Assembly: GCA_900617975.1 (NCBI GenBank)
Contig: UZAE01000667.1
Span: 1-19,865 of the forward strand
Reading direction: 5' to 3'
DNA length: 19,865 nucleotides
From: Rodentolepis nana
Taxonomy: Eukaryota > Platyhelminthes > Cestoda > Cyclophyllidea > Hymenolepididae
The notes below the pieces were generated by a model. It saw only the letters and a program-made list of their open reading frames with translations, searched no databases and was not told where the DNA came from. Positions within the stretch are counted from its first letter, which is position 1. Every line of letters begins with the position of its first letter. Of this stretch, positions 10,482 through 19,594 are shown one piece after another. Position numbers and translations under genes: made by a program.

Positions 10482-11553
10482 CATATTTTCAAAACTCCTG
10501 CTTAGGTAATTAGGGAAAAAAACATTTTTTTATAATCTAGCTTATATTTTGTTGATTGTCTTTTTGTTAGTACCCTATTTCCAGTTAAAACACTGATTGC
10601 ATTTTAGACTTAAGTCATTTCCAGGGGAAAAAGGTTTATGTTTACAGATTTGTGTTCAGGAGGAGGCAATTTCTGCTGTGTTTTTTGAACTAACCAATTG
10701 AATTAGCTAATATCAAACCTAAGCTCTCATTATCTTTCTCAATTGCAATAAGGAATAAAGTACAATTTTCTACTACTATAAGTGAAAGCTCAGATAACTG
10801 AGGCACTTTGAGAGTTTACGGAACCCAACTTTCTTCACGCTTGATCGCATTCCACGCCTATTCGGGCGGAAGTTGGCAATATATTCTCATTTATGAGATA
10901 TTACAACATCAACATCAAACCACTCTACGAAAACACGATCACCTCTCGAAATCGATGCAAGTGCTCATATATGTAAAATGGGGAACGTTAGACGTTTTTA
11001 AAAAACAATGAATGTTAAAGCTGTGCACAAATTAATTTATATTTACTGCCTTCTTTACAAATATGTATGTAACTCACTTTTCAAAGTGTATTTTAGTTAA
11101 ATTAAAACCATGGGATCATTGGCCATTAATTAACATTCTGTTATATGAATGGCCAATCGTATTTGGTTGGCTTTGGTCAAAGCAGGGTGTGCAAAGTATT
11201 TTTTCTTACTAGATCTGCCTGGGTATATCTAAAATTTACCTCAAAAATGAGGTAACAGTACCATTATTTAACATGGAAACGGGACGAAGAATAATGAATG
11301 GGCTATTGATCTTGATCAATCAGTGAATTGCATGTAATGAGATTTGAACTTATCTGCAAATGGATATCAATCTTTTCAGTAAGTTTGATTTTATCAAGGC
11401 GTTGAGTTTTATATCAAATTTGTGAAAGCATAGTTAATTGAAACTTCTATTGACAACAGATATCAGCCAATATCTAGGGATCTTAAATGAACAGACCTTG
11501 CAAAAACTATCAATAGGGGTCTATGTGTGTGAATGCTATGCTAGAAATCCTAA

Positions 11554-11796
11554 ATTTTTTTATCAACATACTCGGCTGGCTACTATACCACCTCTGTCCG
11601 GATCTCCACGAAATTCATCTACGTGGAATCTATTAGGAAGGCGCATGTCCCATTAATGGTGCCTAATATGTTCTCGTTCAGAATATCATCACTCAGTGTT
11701 ACCCCCGACATTTTAGATGTACCAAATTCAATAAAGGTTGGAAAGTTACTCGAAATTTTGTATGGTCTAGTAGATAATTTACCATGGATGTCTTAG
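11554..11796 (+). CDS. Terminal exon of an unrecognised plus-strand gene
   Basis: The frame is open for 80 codons, ending TAG at 11794-11796. It reads STYSAGYYTTSVRISTKFIY, then ESIRKAHVPLMVPNMF, then TPDILDVPNSIKVGKLLEIL. Hydrophobic, charged and Pro/Gly residues are mixed as in a folded protein. The left edge is unclear: no AG acceptor directly precedes it, and a T7 run at 11555-11561 separates it from a different plus frame that is open upstream (11438-11656). A one-base slip there, or an unseen splice, would join them. AATAAA follows 161 nt after the stop, which supports this as the 3' end. I do not recognise the family; a distant likeness of the last 35 residues to helix-turn segments of other proteins is not evidence. 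Convergent with the minus-strand exon ending at 12156. Confidence 0.45.
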   Translation: MFLSTYSAGYYTTSVRISTKFIYVESIRKAHVPLMVPNMFSFRISSLSVTPDILDVPNSIKVGKLLEILYGLVDNLPWMS

Positions 11797-11957
11797 CAAT
11801 ACATGTGCTTCAGTTTCCGATAGGCATCTCTACCACTTTGAAGTATTCAAACAGTATGTTTAAGTTTGATACATTAAATTTAAAAGAAATGAGAACTAAA
11901 AATTGTTTCAGTTTCAAACATCTCTTTATCTATTTAAGCTTAGCAGATAACTACTTA

Positions 11958-11963
11958 AATAAA
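11958..11963 (+). promoter_or_regulatory. Poly(A) signal AATAAA
   Basis: Canonical hexamer on the plus strand within CTTAAATAAAATTG, 161 nt beyond the TAG at 11794-11796. It fits the 3' end of the plus-strand gene. Confidence 0.45.
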
Positions 11964-12145
11964 ATTGTTCCCAGGCTGCGTGAAAGAGAGTGTAAACGTT
12001 AAAGCCAACTTAAAAAAACACCCGTTCATTTACATATTTTCATAAAAATAATTCCATCATAATCACTCTTTTGTAACCTTTAATTACCACACATCCTCTT
12101 TCTACTGCTTTACACGGTAAGGCATTTTATGGCAACGTTTTCGGC

Positions 12146-12151
12146 TTTAAT
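12146..12151 (-). promoter_or_regulatory. Variant poly(A) signal ATTAAA
   Basis: ATTAAA on the minus strand begins a few bases after the TGA at 12158-12156. If used, the 3' untranslated region is very short. Confidence 0.3.
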
Positions 12152-12155
12152 AATA

Positions 12156-12453
12156 TCAATTCGTCAGTCGTTCATCGATCCGTTCAATTATACCCTTGGG
12201 AATACGATACTGGTTGCAATAATCGGTAGTGTCACATCCGAGTAAATCTTTTGCCCACGTTTGAGGCAAATATGGCTGAACATAGCGGGAACAGCCCAAA
12301 AATCCAGGAGGATGAACAAAGAAGTGGGAAGAAAGATGAAAATGTTGTACAAACAGGGTCCTATCCATCATTGATCTGAACATATTTAATCCAAATGGGA
12401 ATGGAGGCATTAGATACGAATGGTTTTTGATGGAATTTAAGGTTATAAGTTGT
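12156..12453 (-). CDS. Terminal exon of an unrecognised minus-strand gene
   Basis: Open for about 98 codons on the minus strand, ending in TGA at 12158-12156. The likely left boundary is an AG at 12455-12454 (TTACTGAAG|A), just after an in-frame TGA; a stronger-looking acceptor, AATATGTTCAG, lies further inside at about 12379. The reading includes NHSYLMPPFPFGLNMFRSMM, HFHLSSHFFVHPPGFLGCSR, TWAKDLLGCDTTDYCNQYRI and IIERIDERLTN. Four Cys, several His and aromatic residues and a clean charged C-terminus look like a real globular domain end. I cannot name the family. Another protein-like minus block at 12574-12505 (KAVKCSKKQPLFNFIYHY) has a good acceptor and a GTATTT donor, but its phase does not fit this exon. 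Confidence 0.5.
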
Positions 12454-12611
12454 CTTCAGTAACTACTTTTCAAGGAGGATCAAAAAACCTTAAATGTCAA
12501 ATACTTTGGAAGAAGCCGATGTAGTGATAAATGAAATTAAACAAGGGTTGTTTTTTGGAACATTTAACAGCCTTCTATAATGTTAAGAGTATGAAGTTAT
12601 ATTCTTCTACA

Positions 12612-12929
12612 ACAGGAGGCTTTATCATTAGCTCTTTAGTTGACTTGGGGCTTCACAAAGAGGAGGAACAGCAAAGTTACAAAATGTCGAGAGGGGGAAC
12701 AGAATAGTGATTCACAAATGCAAGAGAGGCGGACACAAAGGTAGAGAAAAAGGTGAGGTGAGTATTGTGGAAGTGGTCGATTATGACTTACAGTGGGGCC
12801 ATGATAGTTTGAAGTCAGAAGTCAAATGTCAGTTTATAGATTTATTGTCGTATGAGCATACGTTTCCCAGGGTGCACCACGTGGAGGTGAGTCAATCGCG
12901 CACCCTCATCCCCCCCCCCTCCCCACCCC
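12612..12929 (-). repeat. SINE-like element, copy 2 (tail truncated)
   Basis: Same family as the copy at 4147-4453. The tail side is shortened: the TATCAAATGG segment and about ten bases of the GTTTTGAT segment are missing. The head side runs GGTGCACCACGTGGAGGTGAGT and then into a C-rich tract (C10 at 12910-12919, then CCCC blocks) where other copies have only CACACCCC. No target-site duplication could be recognised. The frame at 12707-12952 lies inside the element and is not a gene. Confidence 0.8.
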
Positions 12930-13572
12930 GCAGAAGAGAGACCATTATATAAGTTGATACGTCAGCAAGCCTCCTATGCTATTAGTGATCCTTGATATGG
13001 CTATTTTTTCTAAATTGCAATACCCTATAAGACCCTATACATTTTTGCGTGGACTATATATCAACTTTATTGTTTATGTCATTATGGTATATGCATTACC
13101 TGAAAACGTAGATGCCACCTCAATTGCACCTTCACACCCATCTCTACCTTCTGATCACTTCACGCACTTTGTTTTTCTTAGCATCCAATAAACCAGCCTT
13201 GAGCAAACGTTTTATCTATGTGGGACAGATTTTTAAAAACTTGGAAAGAGGGGGCGAGCCTAAAAATCCCTAGGGAAGGAAATCAAGACGTGCAAATAGG
13301 AACCAGTCTTTAAAAATTGTGACAATAGGGCAAATTTAGCAAATTCAGTAAAAAGAAAAGGTTGACTTTAGTTGCCTGTTTTATCGTTAATATCAAACGT
13401 GGATTAAAGAGAAACTGATTGTCGGAAGGCTTTACTCTAACTGATCCCTATTTTATGACCATCAGATAGTCAGTTGGCATTAGTTGAATGGATTTTAAAC
13501 TGAAGATCCAGGCATACTGGCAGTCTGTGAGTTATCAGCTCAAAGCTTTACCAATAACGAGCCTTCTAGTAG
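12930..13572. other. Spacer between repeat copy 2 and the 13.6-kb exon
   Basis: A hydrophobic plus-strand frame at 12976-13191 lacks splice support and is not called. The stretch 13200-13480 shows no repeat or coding signal I trust. Confidence 0.4.
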
Positions 13573-13733
13573 TCATTTTTGATGGTGGTGTAACATCATG
13601 GAGTCACTATATAACGAGAAATACGAATTTCGGCATCCCAACATTGGCCTGGAGTTACCAGTGTCGATGTCCAATTCGCTCATCGGACATGCACTGAAGG
13701 ACACTTTGAAATCCCTCAAGAGCATGCTAAGCT
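13573..13733 (-). CDS. Probable terminal exon of an unrecognised minus-strand gene
   Basis: A very good acceptor (TTCTTCCTATTCCACAG) at 13750-13734 leads into a frame open for 52 codons to TGA at 13575-13573. It reads LSMLLRDFKVSFSACPMSEL, then DIDTGNSRPMLGCRNSYFSL. It enters with two bases of a split codon. The plus strand is also open here (13488-13697), but without such a splice site. The exon sits between two repeat copies in opposite orientation, so upstream exons should lie beyond copy 3. No poly(A) hexamer was found close by. An internal GTAACT could be a donor instead of the frame running to the stop. Family unknown. Confidence 0.4.
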
Positions 13734-13836
13734 CTGTGGAATAGGAAGAATGAGCTGACGCTACTGTTTTTAATTGATTTCATATCTGAGTACAAGTATA
13801 AATCATTGTTAAATAACACATTATAATGACCAATGC

Positions 13837-14155
13837 GGGGTTCGTGATAGACTTACCTCTACGTGGTGCACCCTGGGTAACGTATACTCATACAGCAAAA
13901 AAGTCCATCAACCGGCAGTTGACTTCTGACTTCAAATTACCACGATCCCAATGTATGTCATATTCGACTACTTCACAGTACTCACCTCACCTCTTTTCTA
14001 CCTTTCTAACTTCGTCTTTGAAACACTCTTCTGTTCCCTCCCCCTCCCCTCTCGACTTTTTTCACTTTGATGTTCCTTCCCCTCTGTGAAGTCTGAAGTC
14101 AACTAAAGAGCTAATGATAGCCATCAAAACGCCTGCTATTTGATATAAATAATAA
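13837..14155 (+). repeat. SINE-like element, copy 3 (opposite orientation)
   Basis: Same family as the other four copies, but with its head at the low-coordinate side (GGGGTTCGTGATAGACTTACC) and the AT-rich tail at the high side (TTTGATATAAATAATAA). All internal landmarks are present, including GTGCACC, the GTATACTCATAC block and the TCAACTAAAGAGCTAATGAT block near the tail. The outer palindrome has decayed to CTACGTGG. Flanks offer only a degraded candidate duplication (TAATGACCAATGC versus TAATACCAAGT), consistent with an older insertion. The frame at 13826-14089 is inside the element and is not a gene. Confidence 0.85.
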
Positions 14156-16231
14156 CTAATACCAAGTAATTCTAACCTAGAAGTATTATCTTTTCCTAAC
14201 ATTTTGCAGGAATTGGAGATGGTTTTAAAGGCAACATTAACAAAGTAATAAAAGTTACTTTTCCTATTATCAGTAAAGCATTAAAAGTCATAAATTTTTC
14301 CTTGTGTGAAAGTAAATCGATTTGAGCATTATGTATTTATATTTTAACTGATAATCCAGTTCACCCTTAATACTTTCGCGTGCATACTACTGATACCACG
14401 AAATGTCTGGAGAAATTCCATTCAAAAACACAAGCTAGCTACTACACGGCTTTTTATCCGAGACAAAAAGGCCTCATTCATTTTATCTGCTCCGCCAATA
14501 AGCAGTAATACTCCAGAGCTGTGGGGGAGGGTGGGGGGGGGGGGGAGACAACAGACAAACCACCAATATATTTCACTTGCCAGCACTGCCAAAAAACCTG
14601 GAAACTCCTTTCCACCCTTTTTAACTACTACTGTTGCTCCCGTGACAGGCGGGAGCTATAAAGATTGGTGTGAACGGAAGAGGGGAGTCGGGTGAGTTTG
14701 TAATTCCAGTAAAGAAAGAAAGCCAAGCCTCTAACTCTAAGTGATACTCGTATTGCGTGACTGCCTCAGATATCGCTATCCACCCGATGTAAGAACCAAC
14801 CCCCCCCCCCTCTCCCCTCTGCCATCACTACAAATACCACAGCCATGACTTGAGCAGTTTACCGACTGGCGATGAATGTATACCTCGTCTTCTCATTCTT
14901 TCCCTTGTAAAGTTTAGATTGGAGAAAGTTATTGGGAGTAAAGTAGTTGGCTGTCTACGCTCAAATATTTTTTTAGCCCAGTTTGAAAGAACATGAGAAA
15001 ATTTCACAAAAAAAATTGAGAAGAAAACTAATGAAATTATAGATAAAGTGAGGGGAAAAAAGGTTGTAAAAGGAAGTACTGCAATAAGTGGAATTAATAG
15101 GGGATTGGAAAAAGGCAGGTCTATATTATGCATTCACCAATGTAATCTTTTAATAATCTGTAGTCGCCAAAATTATTTTTTATTCCCAGGTTTAATAAAA
15201 TTAACAAATTTAATTTGAGGGGGAAAAGTGCAATGTTTCAACCTCATAACTATAGGTAGGGGAGAGTTAATTTTAAACTAGTTAGTACTGCATATTTGAA
15301 TTAGTTTGAATGGTGGAAAATCAGTGGATGTATTTATGACATATTCAATCTCTCCAACTGACCAGATTAATTAAGTAGATGGCCTGTTATGTTCTATTTG
15401 CATTAACCTTCTCTCTTCACTAGTTTAAAAGGGAAGAATAATGTTTTTGGAAAGTGGGTGATGATTAAACTCATGAAAGCATAGTCCAAATGATATAGTT
15501 TCGAGTTTTTATTGAAGAATGAGGTGCTTTGGGGAATCAAGAATCCATATTAAGGTATAATTCATGAGACAATAAAGAGGGAAGACAAGTTTGTGGTAAG
15601 CAAGTTTTATTTGGTCGGTAATATCCAAGATCACCTCTGCTCCACACTAGGGATTCAAATCGAAGGTTATGGAATAATTATTTCATGTCACATTAGGTCA
15701 AAACCACTGAATTATTGCTAGTATTTATATTACTTTGGGCAATCTTTTAATATTTGAAAACAACAGATGACGATTAACAGGAAGTCCAATGAATGATAAA
15801 GTGGTGGGAACAAAAATGCCATGACAACGTCAAGTCACCAAAGAGTCTCACTTCAAACAAATTTTGGTTCCAATTTGTAAAGTACTTACTAACTGGACAG
15901 TCAACATCCCACCATTCTGCTTTTCTGATTTGGCTCCTAATTACAGAAAATGCTTGCCCATGGCATCAAGTTATTCAATGAAAAGGGCCGACCGTGCCAG
16001 TAAAATTAATTCCCTTCCCCCTTCCCCCTTCCCCCCTCCAACCCCCCCCCCCACGCCCACCCCAATTTTAAAAGAGACAAATGCTGTTATAACATGGTAT
16101 TCCTATTCTCGCACTTTTAGTATTAGAAGTATGAGATTACTAAAAATTTAAGGTTAGTATGAAGTGGATGTAACCCAAATAACCACTCTGCTAAACCTAA
16201 TTAATCCTTTTAAAAGTCGAAGCTAGGTACA
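14156..16231. other. Long non-coding stretch with G and C runs
   Basis: It contains G13 (14533-14545), C11 (14800-14810) and C11 (16042-16052), with C-rich flanks at 16015-16060. A 7-bp perfect hairpin lies at 14636-14656. The minus frame at 14828-15133 begins with a hydrophobic Phe/Leu/Ile-rich half (IPLIAVLPFTTFFPLTLSII) and ends Arg-rich. The T-rich composition explains it as well as a membrane protein would, and no splice sites support it. Plus frames at 15793-15981 and 15864-16151 overlap each other and the C-run, and are not called. Confidence 0.4.
14636..14656. other. Short perfect hairpin
   Basis: GCTCCCG (14636-14642) and CGGGAGC (14650-14656) are exact inverted copies around a 7-base loop. 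It lies between the G13 and C11 runs. No T run follows and no gene ends here, so its role, if any, is unknown. Confidence 0.4.
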
Positions 16232-16243
16232 GACTCCTAACAT

Positions 16244-16551
16244 TTATTTATTTATATCAAATGGCAGGCGTTTTGATGGTTATCATTAGCCCTTTAGTTA
16301 ACTTCAGGCTTCACAGAGGGGAAGGAACATCAAAGTGAAAAAAAGTCGAGAGGAGGGGAACTGAAGAGTGTTTTAAAGACGAAGGTTGAAAATTTAGAAA
16401 AAATGTGATGTAGTACTGTGGAAGTGGTCGAATATATCATACAGTGGGGTCATGGTAGTTTGAAATCAACTGCCGGTTAATAGACTTTTTTGGCGTATGA
16501 GTATACGTTGCCCAGGGTGCACCACGTGGAGGTAAGTCTATCGCACACCCC
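16244..16551 (-). repeat. SINE-like element, copy 4 (full length, perfect 12-bp target-site duplication)
   Basis: A 308-bp copy flanked by identical GACTCCTAACAT at 16232-16243 and 16552-16563. The tail, seen on plus as TTATTTATTTATATCAAATGG, is directly next to the left duplication, which fixes the element's sense as minus. Its head reads CACACCCC at 16544-16551 on plus. The palindromes GGTGCACC (16516-16523) and CCACGTGG (16522-16529) are intact. The flawless duplication suggests this is the youngest copy in the window. Confidence 0.9.
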
Positions 16552-16778
16552 GACTCCTAACATAAATTTTTGCTTCGCAATTAGCAAGTTTATGCTCATA
16601 ATGGTGAGAATAAAAACGGGTTGAAGAGAATGGGCTTATTGCAAAATAAAATAATTAATTTAATAAATATAATTAGAAAAATATTTAATTGATGGCTTTC
16701 CGTCAAGGATTCTATTGACATGAAGGAATTGTTCATGATGCGATCGATAGTCTGACCATACTTTCCATGATATTTCAG

Positions 16779-18106
16779 CTCTAACAACACTATGCCCTTC
16801 ACAAGTATAGGTCCATAAGCTTAGGCTGAATAGGTGAAATAACTGAAATTAGTTTGTTTAAAGGGCAACGGGAGAAGCGGTAATAATTACCCAGAAGGTC
16901 TATAATATTGACCGAGAATTACATTTTTAGTTTCATTTATTTACTGCCTTTAGCCACATAACTCGAAGGAAATGAGTTGTTAAATCGTTCAGAATGTCAT
17001 TAAATAATAAAATTTTCACATAATAATTTTAGCACAAGGAGTGATCGCTACATTTGCGGCCTGGATTTCAACCGTTTGAAATAAAATTTATATCCCCCCC
17101 CACCCCAATTGATAATGTTGTGTAATTTAAAATTTCATTTGTGAAAATTAAGCAAATACGCATAAATGATTAAATAAGGCTAAGTATCTGATGCGTAATG
17201 GTCAACTCGGTTATTCCAAAAAGACTTGAGTTAAATAATCGATAATTCTGCTCGCACAGGGGCCGGTCTTCATGACTTGTGCTTTGCATTCATTAAATAC
17301 CAGAACAATTATGAGAGATTAGCTTGTGAAGCCACCAGGATCTTTAATGCTTTAACGCCCTTAGAACCGTAGGTCCTCCTTCAAACTAAGCTCCATTGGT
17401 ACAGAAGGTATTAATGGAGTTTGAAACATGTTCAATTCGCCTATCGCCTTCGCCTGACACCACAAAACACATCACATCAGTATCAGACTGCTGTAAAACA
17501 CACGTGAGTGTATTTTTTAAACAAAATCGGGCGTTAAAGAGTTAAACCTCGCGAACTATCGATTTTCATTGAATAAGAATCCATTTTCCGTCTACTTATT
17601 TCATAATGCACAAAATTATTCCACAGTTTCCATTGTCTCAACTGAATTTTTAAATATTCACCTGATATTGCTACTGCAGTGAATGTTTGAAGTTTCATGA
17701 AAGATTCTAGAAAAAGAAAAAACCATCATTTAGTTGATTCATTTTCATGTGGGTGGCGAGTTAGAGTTGGAATGCGGACTTCAGAGAAATATAGAAGTTT
17801 AGTTTAATCATGTGCTGGAGGATCAACTTCAAAGACTTAAAAGAATTAATGAGTCCGATAGTCCATACGTGGACCACTTTTGTTTCCAAGTCGGGGTCAA
17901 ACAAACCTAGAAAATGTTCTATAATATCCTAACAGGTCATAAGACAAAGAAAACCGAAAGCTTATCCACTGTCCTTTTTCTATTTGCTATCTCAATTTCA
18001 AATTATAATATAATTTATCTCTTGCCACCTCTGTTACCACCCCACAGTTACTGGGACCCCAGAGAGTGGGAGACAAGATAGAGACAAATTTAGCAAAACT
18101 AGACAG
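16779..18106 (+). CDS. Seven-exon gene with small exons, unrecognised helical protein
   Basis: Plus-strand exons are proposed at 16779-16804, 16834-16879, 17033-17073, 17260-17368, 17420-17503, about 17717-17910 and 18048-18106. The first five junctions agree in phase, with introns of 29, 153, 186, 51 and about 213 nt. The reading runs SNNTMPFT, EITEISLFKGQREKR, SDRYICGLDFN, AGLHDLCFAFIKYQNNYERL, CEATRIFNALTPLEP, then FAYRLRLTPQNTSHQYQTAV. The sixth exon starts KNHHLVDSFSCGWRVRVGMR in one frame. It then needs a one-base shift at about 17799-17805 to continue FNHVLEDQLQRLKRINESDS. The last exon has an excellent acceptor (TGTTACCACCCCACAG) and donor CAG|GTAAAC, and reads LLGPQRVGDKIETNLAKLD or, in another phase, TGTPESGRQDRDKFSKTRQ. 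The composition is largely alpha-helical. First and last exons are probably missing. Several donors are weak (GTTTGA, GTAGGT). Family unknown. Confidence 0.45.
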
Positions 18107-18894
18107 GTAAACAGTGTAGACCGAACCCAGCCAGACTTATTGAAAGGGGCAGGAATTTATTTGGGAATGAATTGGGCTTGGCTGGTTTGTGATTGGCAAG
18201 AGGAGATTCAACCATTAAATCAATTTCAGTATCCAGATTCAGCAAAAATGATTGGTCTGATAGCAAACCAATCAATGATTGGGAGTTAAATTCATTATTT
18301 TGTGACCTATCGTGATTAGCAAGTGGCAGGTCTATATCGAAAACGTGAAGTGAAATTGCATTCAGTGTGCATGGCAATGCACTCCACCGCCTTCCTTTAA
18401 ATGATGACATTTAAAGCAGTGGCTGAATATTATCAATTCCAATTTGTAATTATTGGAACTCTAGTTTCTGTCCCATTAATTGCCAGGCCTATTGACGAGA
18501 TTGGTGTGAGGAAAGTTGTTCATTCCTAAACAAAGACAAATACTTCGGTTTTGAGCCTTATTTTCCGTTGACCATGTAGGTTGATAACATGGTTATCAAT
18601 CGAATGTACTCACAGAGAATAAAATTCAAGAGCTACCAACGTTAGGAATTGGATACGTATTAAACTATTTTCCTTCTTTTTTACTGCAAACTGCACTACT
18701 GTAAAATACTGTTGGGCAGATCAATGAAAGAAAACATCCGCCCCAACCTAGTTTATTATTAAGTTAAAAACTAAAGCCAGATGTATCAAATCAATAAAAA
18801 TTTGAGCGTTGTATAGTGGTGTAGGAAGTGTTATCTAGATAGGTATTTATTAAAAGTATTTTATACATAAGGTCTTAGGGAATGAAATGGCATT
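18107..18894. other. Region with an uncalled minus-strand frame
   Basis: The minus frame at 18410-18099 is open for 103 codons (DIDLPLANHDRSQNNEFNSQ and a second LANHKPAKPNSFPNKF). The two LANH segments come from a short internal similarity (GTGATTGGCAAGAGG and GTGATTAGCAAGTGG). It may be a coding exon or part of an unlisted repeat. It overlaps the last plus-strand exon by eight bases. Nothing else is supported here. Confidence 0.25.
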
Positions 18895-19086
18895 ATGAAT
18901 GAGGCAGTAAATGGTGCACAGGGAGGAGAAAGAGATGATATTGACACAGTGGCTACTACATTCTTTAGCAGCATTTGATCTGACGATGAGTCTATCTCGG
19001 CATGCTGGCTCCCTATTGGTCGAATTTCTCACATGTTGATTTTTTTGAAGTGGGAGCTGGCAAGTACTTGCAGACTGGGGTGGTGA
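18895..19086 (+). CDS. Candidate exon(s) with one internal TGA
   Basis: From an ATG at 18895 the plus frame reads MNEAVNGAQGGERDDIDTVA and TTFFSSI, meets TGA at 18976-18978, and continues in the same frame as SDDESISACWLPIGRISHML and onward for 35 codons to TGA at 19084-19086. Both halves look protein-like. A second plus frame from about 18972 (AFDLTMSLSRHAGSLLVEFL) and a minus frame (19092-18850) are also open. Options are a real stop, a splice acceptor at TTCTTTAG (18961-18968), a point lesion, or recoding. Function unknown. Confidence 0.25.
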
Positions 19087-19594
19087 GATCAATATTTTCG
19101 CCTACTTAAATTCATCAATGAGAGTGTGTATGCTTGTCAAAAATAAGCATACAGGTAGGATAAAAGGCTAAAGTGAGTGATGAGGAAGGTTAATCGCACG
19201 TAAGAGATAAGACTACCGCAAAGATATCGGGTGAAATATCATAACTAAATCCAATTTATTTTTCTAGAAGGAAAATTGTAGGACAGGGATGAAGTGAATG
19301 AAACCTGACTTCACCATAACCTACAATCGTGATTGATGCAGGCGTAGATAGAAGTGAAGTTAACTGGTTGCCATCAAAAAGTGGATTGACCTTGTAACTA
19401 TTGTGACTAGCCCTTGCCTTCGATCATTATAACCATTTCAATTTAAACATGCCCCCCACCCAATTTCTCTAGAACTTTATTCTGCATCAATGCCACATTG
19501 GTTAGTTGTCTTACTCACGATCCCTTTGTCATCATTCGTGTTCGTTCTAAAATCTAAGTCCCTTAAATAAAGACAGTTATGTGGGATAGCAATC
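19087..19594. other. Intergenic stretch, nothing supported
   Basis: About 500 bp between the candidate frame and repeat copy 5. No coding stretch with splice sites, RNA gene or repeat copy was recognised. Confidence 0.5.

Noticed and set aside
14828..15133. Minus-strand 101-codon frame with a hydrophobic half
   Set aside because: T-rich composition alone can give it, it lacks splice or poly(A) support, and it is bounded by low-complexity DNA.
16253..16548. Reading the repeat as a solo LTR (TGGCAGG ... CGCA)
   Set aside because: The true ends given by the duplication lie outside these TG/CA positions, and the 12-13 bp duplications are too long for LTR integration (4-6 bp).
16596..16802. Minus-strand frame reading GPILVKGIVLLELKYHGKYG, which recalled a domain of RNA polymerase III subunit RPC3
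   Set aside because: Likeness is from memory only, no usable donor follows the frame, and plus-strand exons with agreeing phases occupy 16779-16879.
15113..18341. Shared 13-mer GGCAGGTCTATAT at about 15.1 and 18.3 kb
   Set aside because: A few exact 13-base matches are expected by chance in 20 kb, and similarity does not extend.
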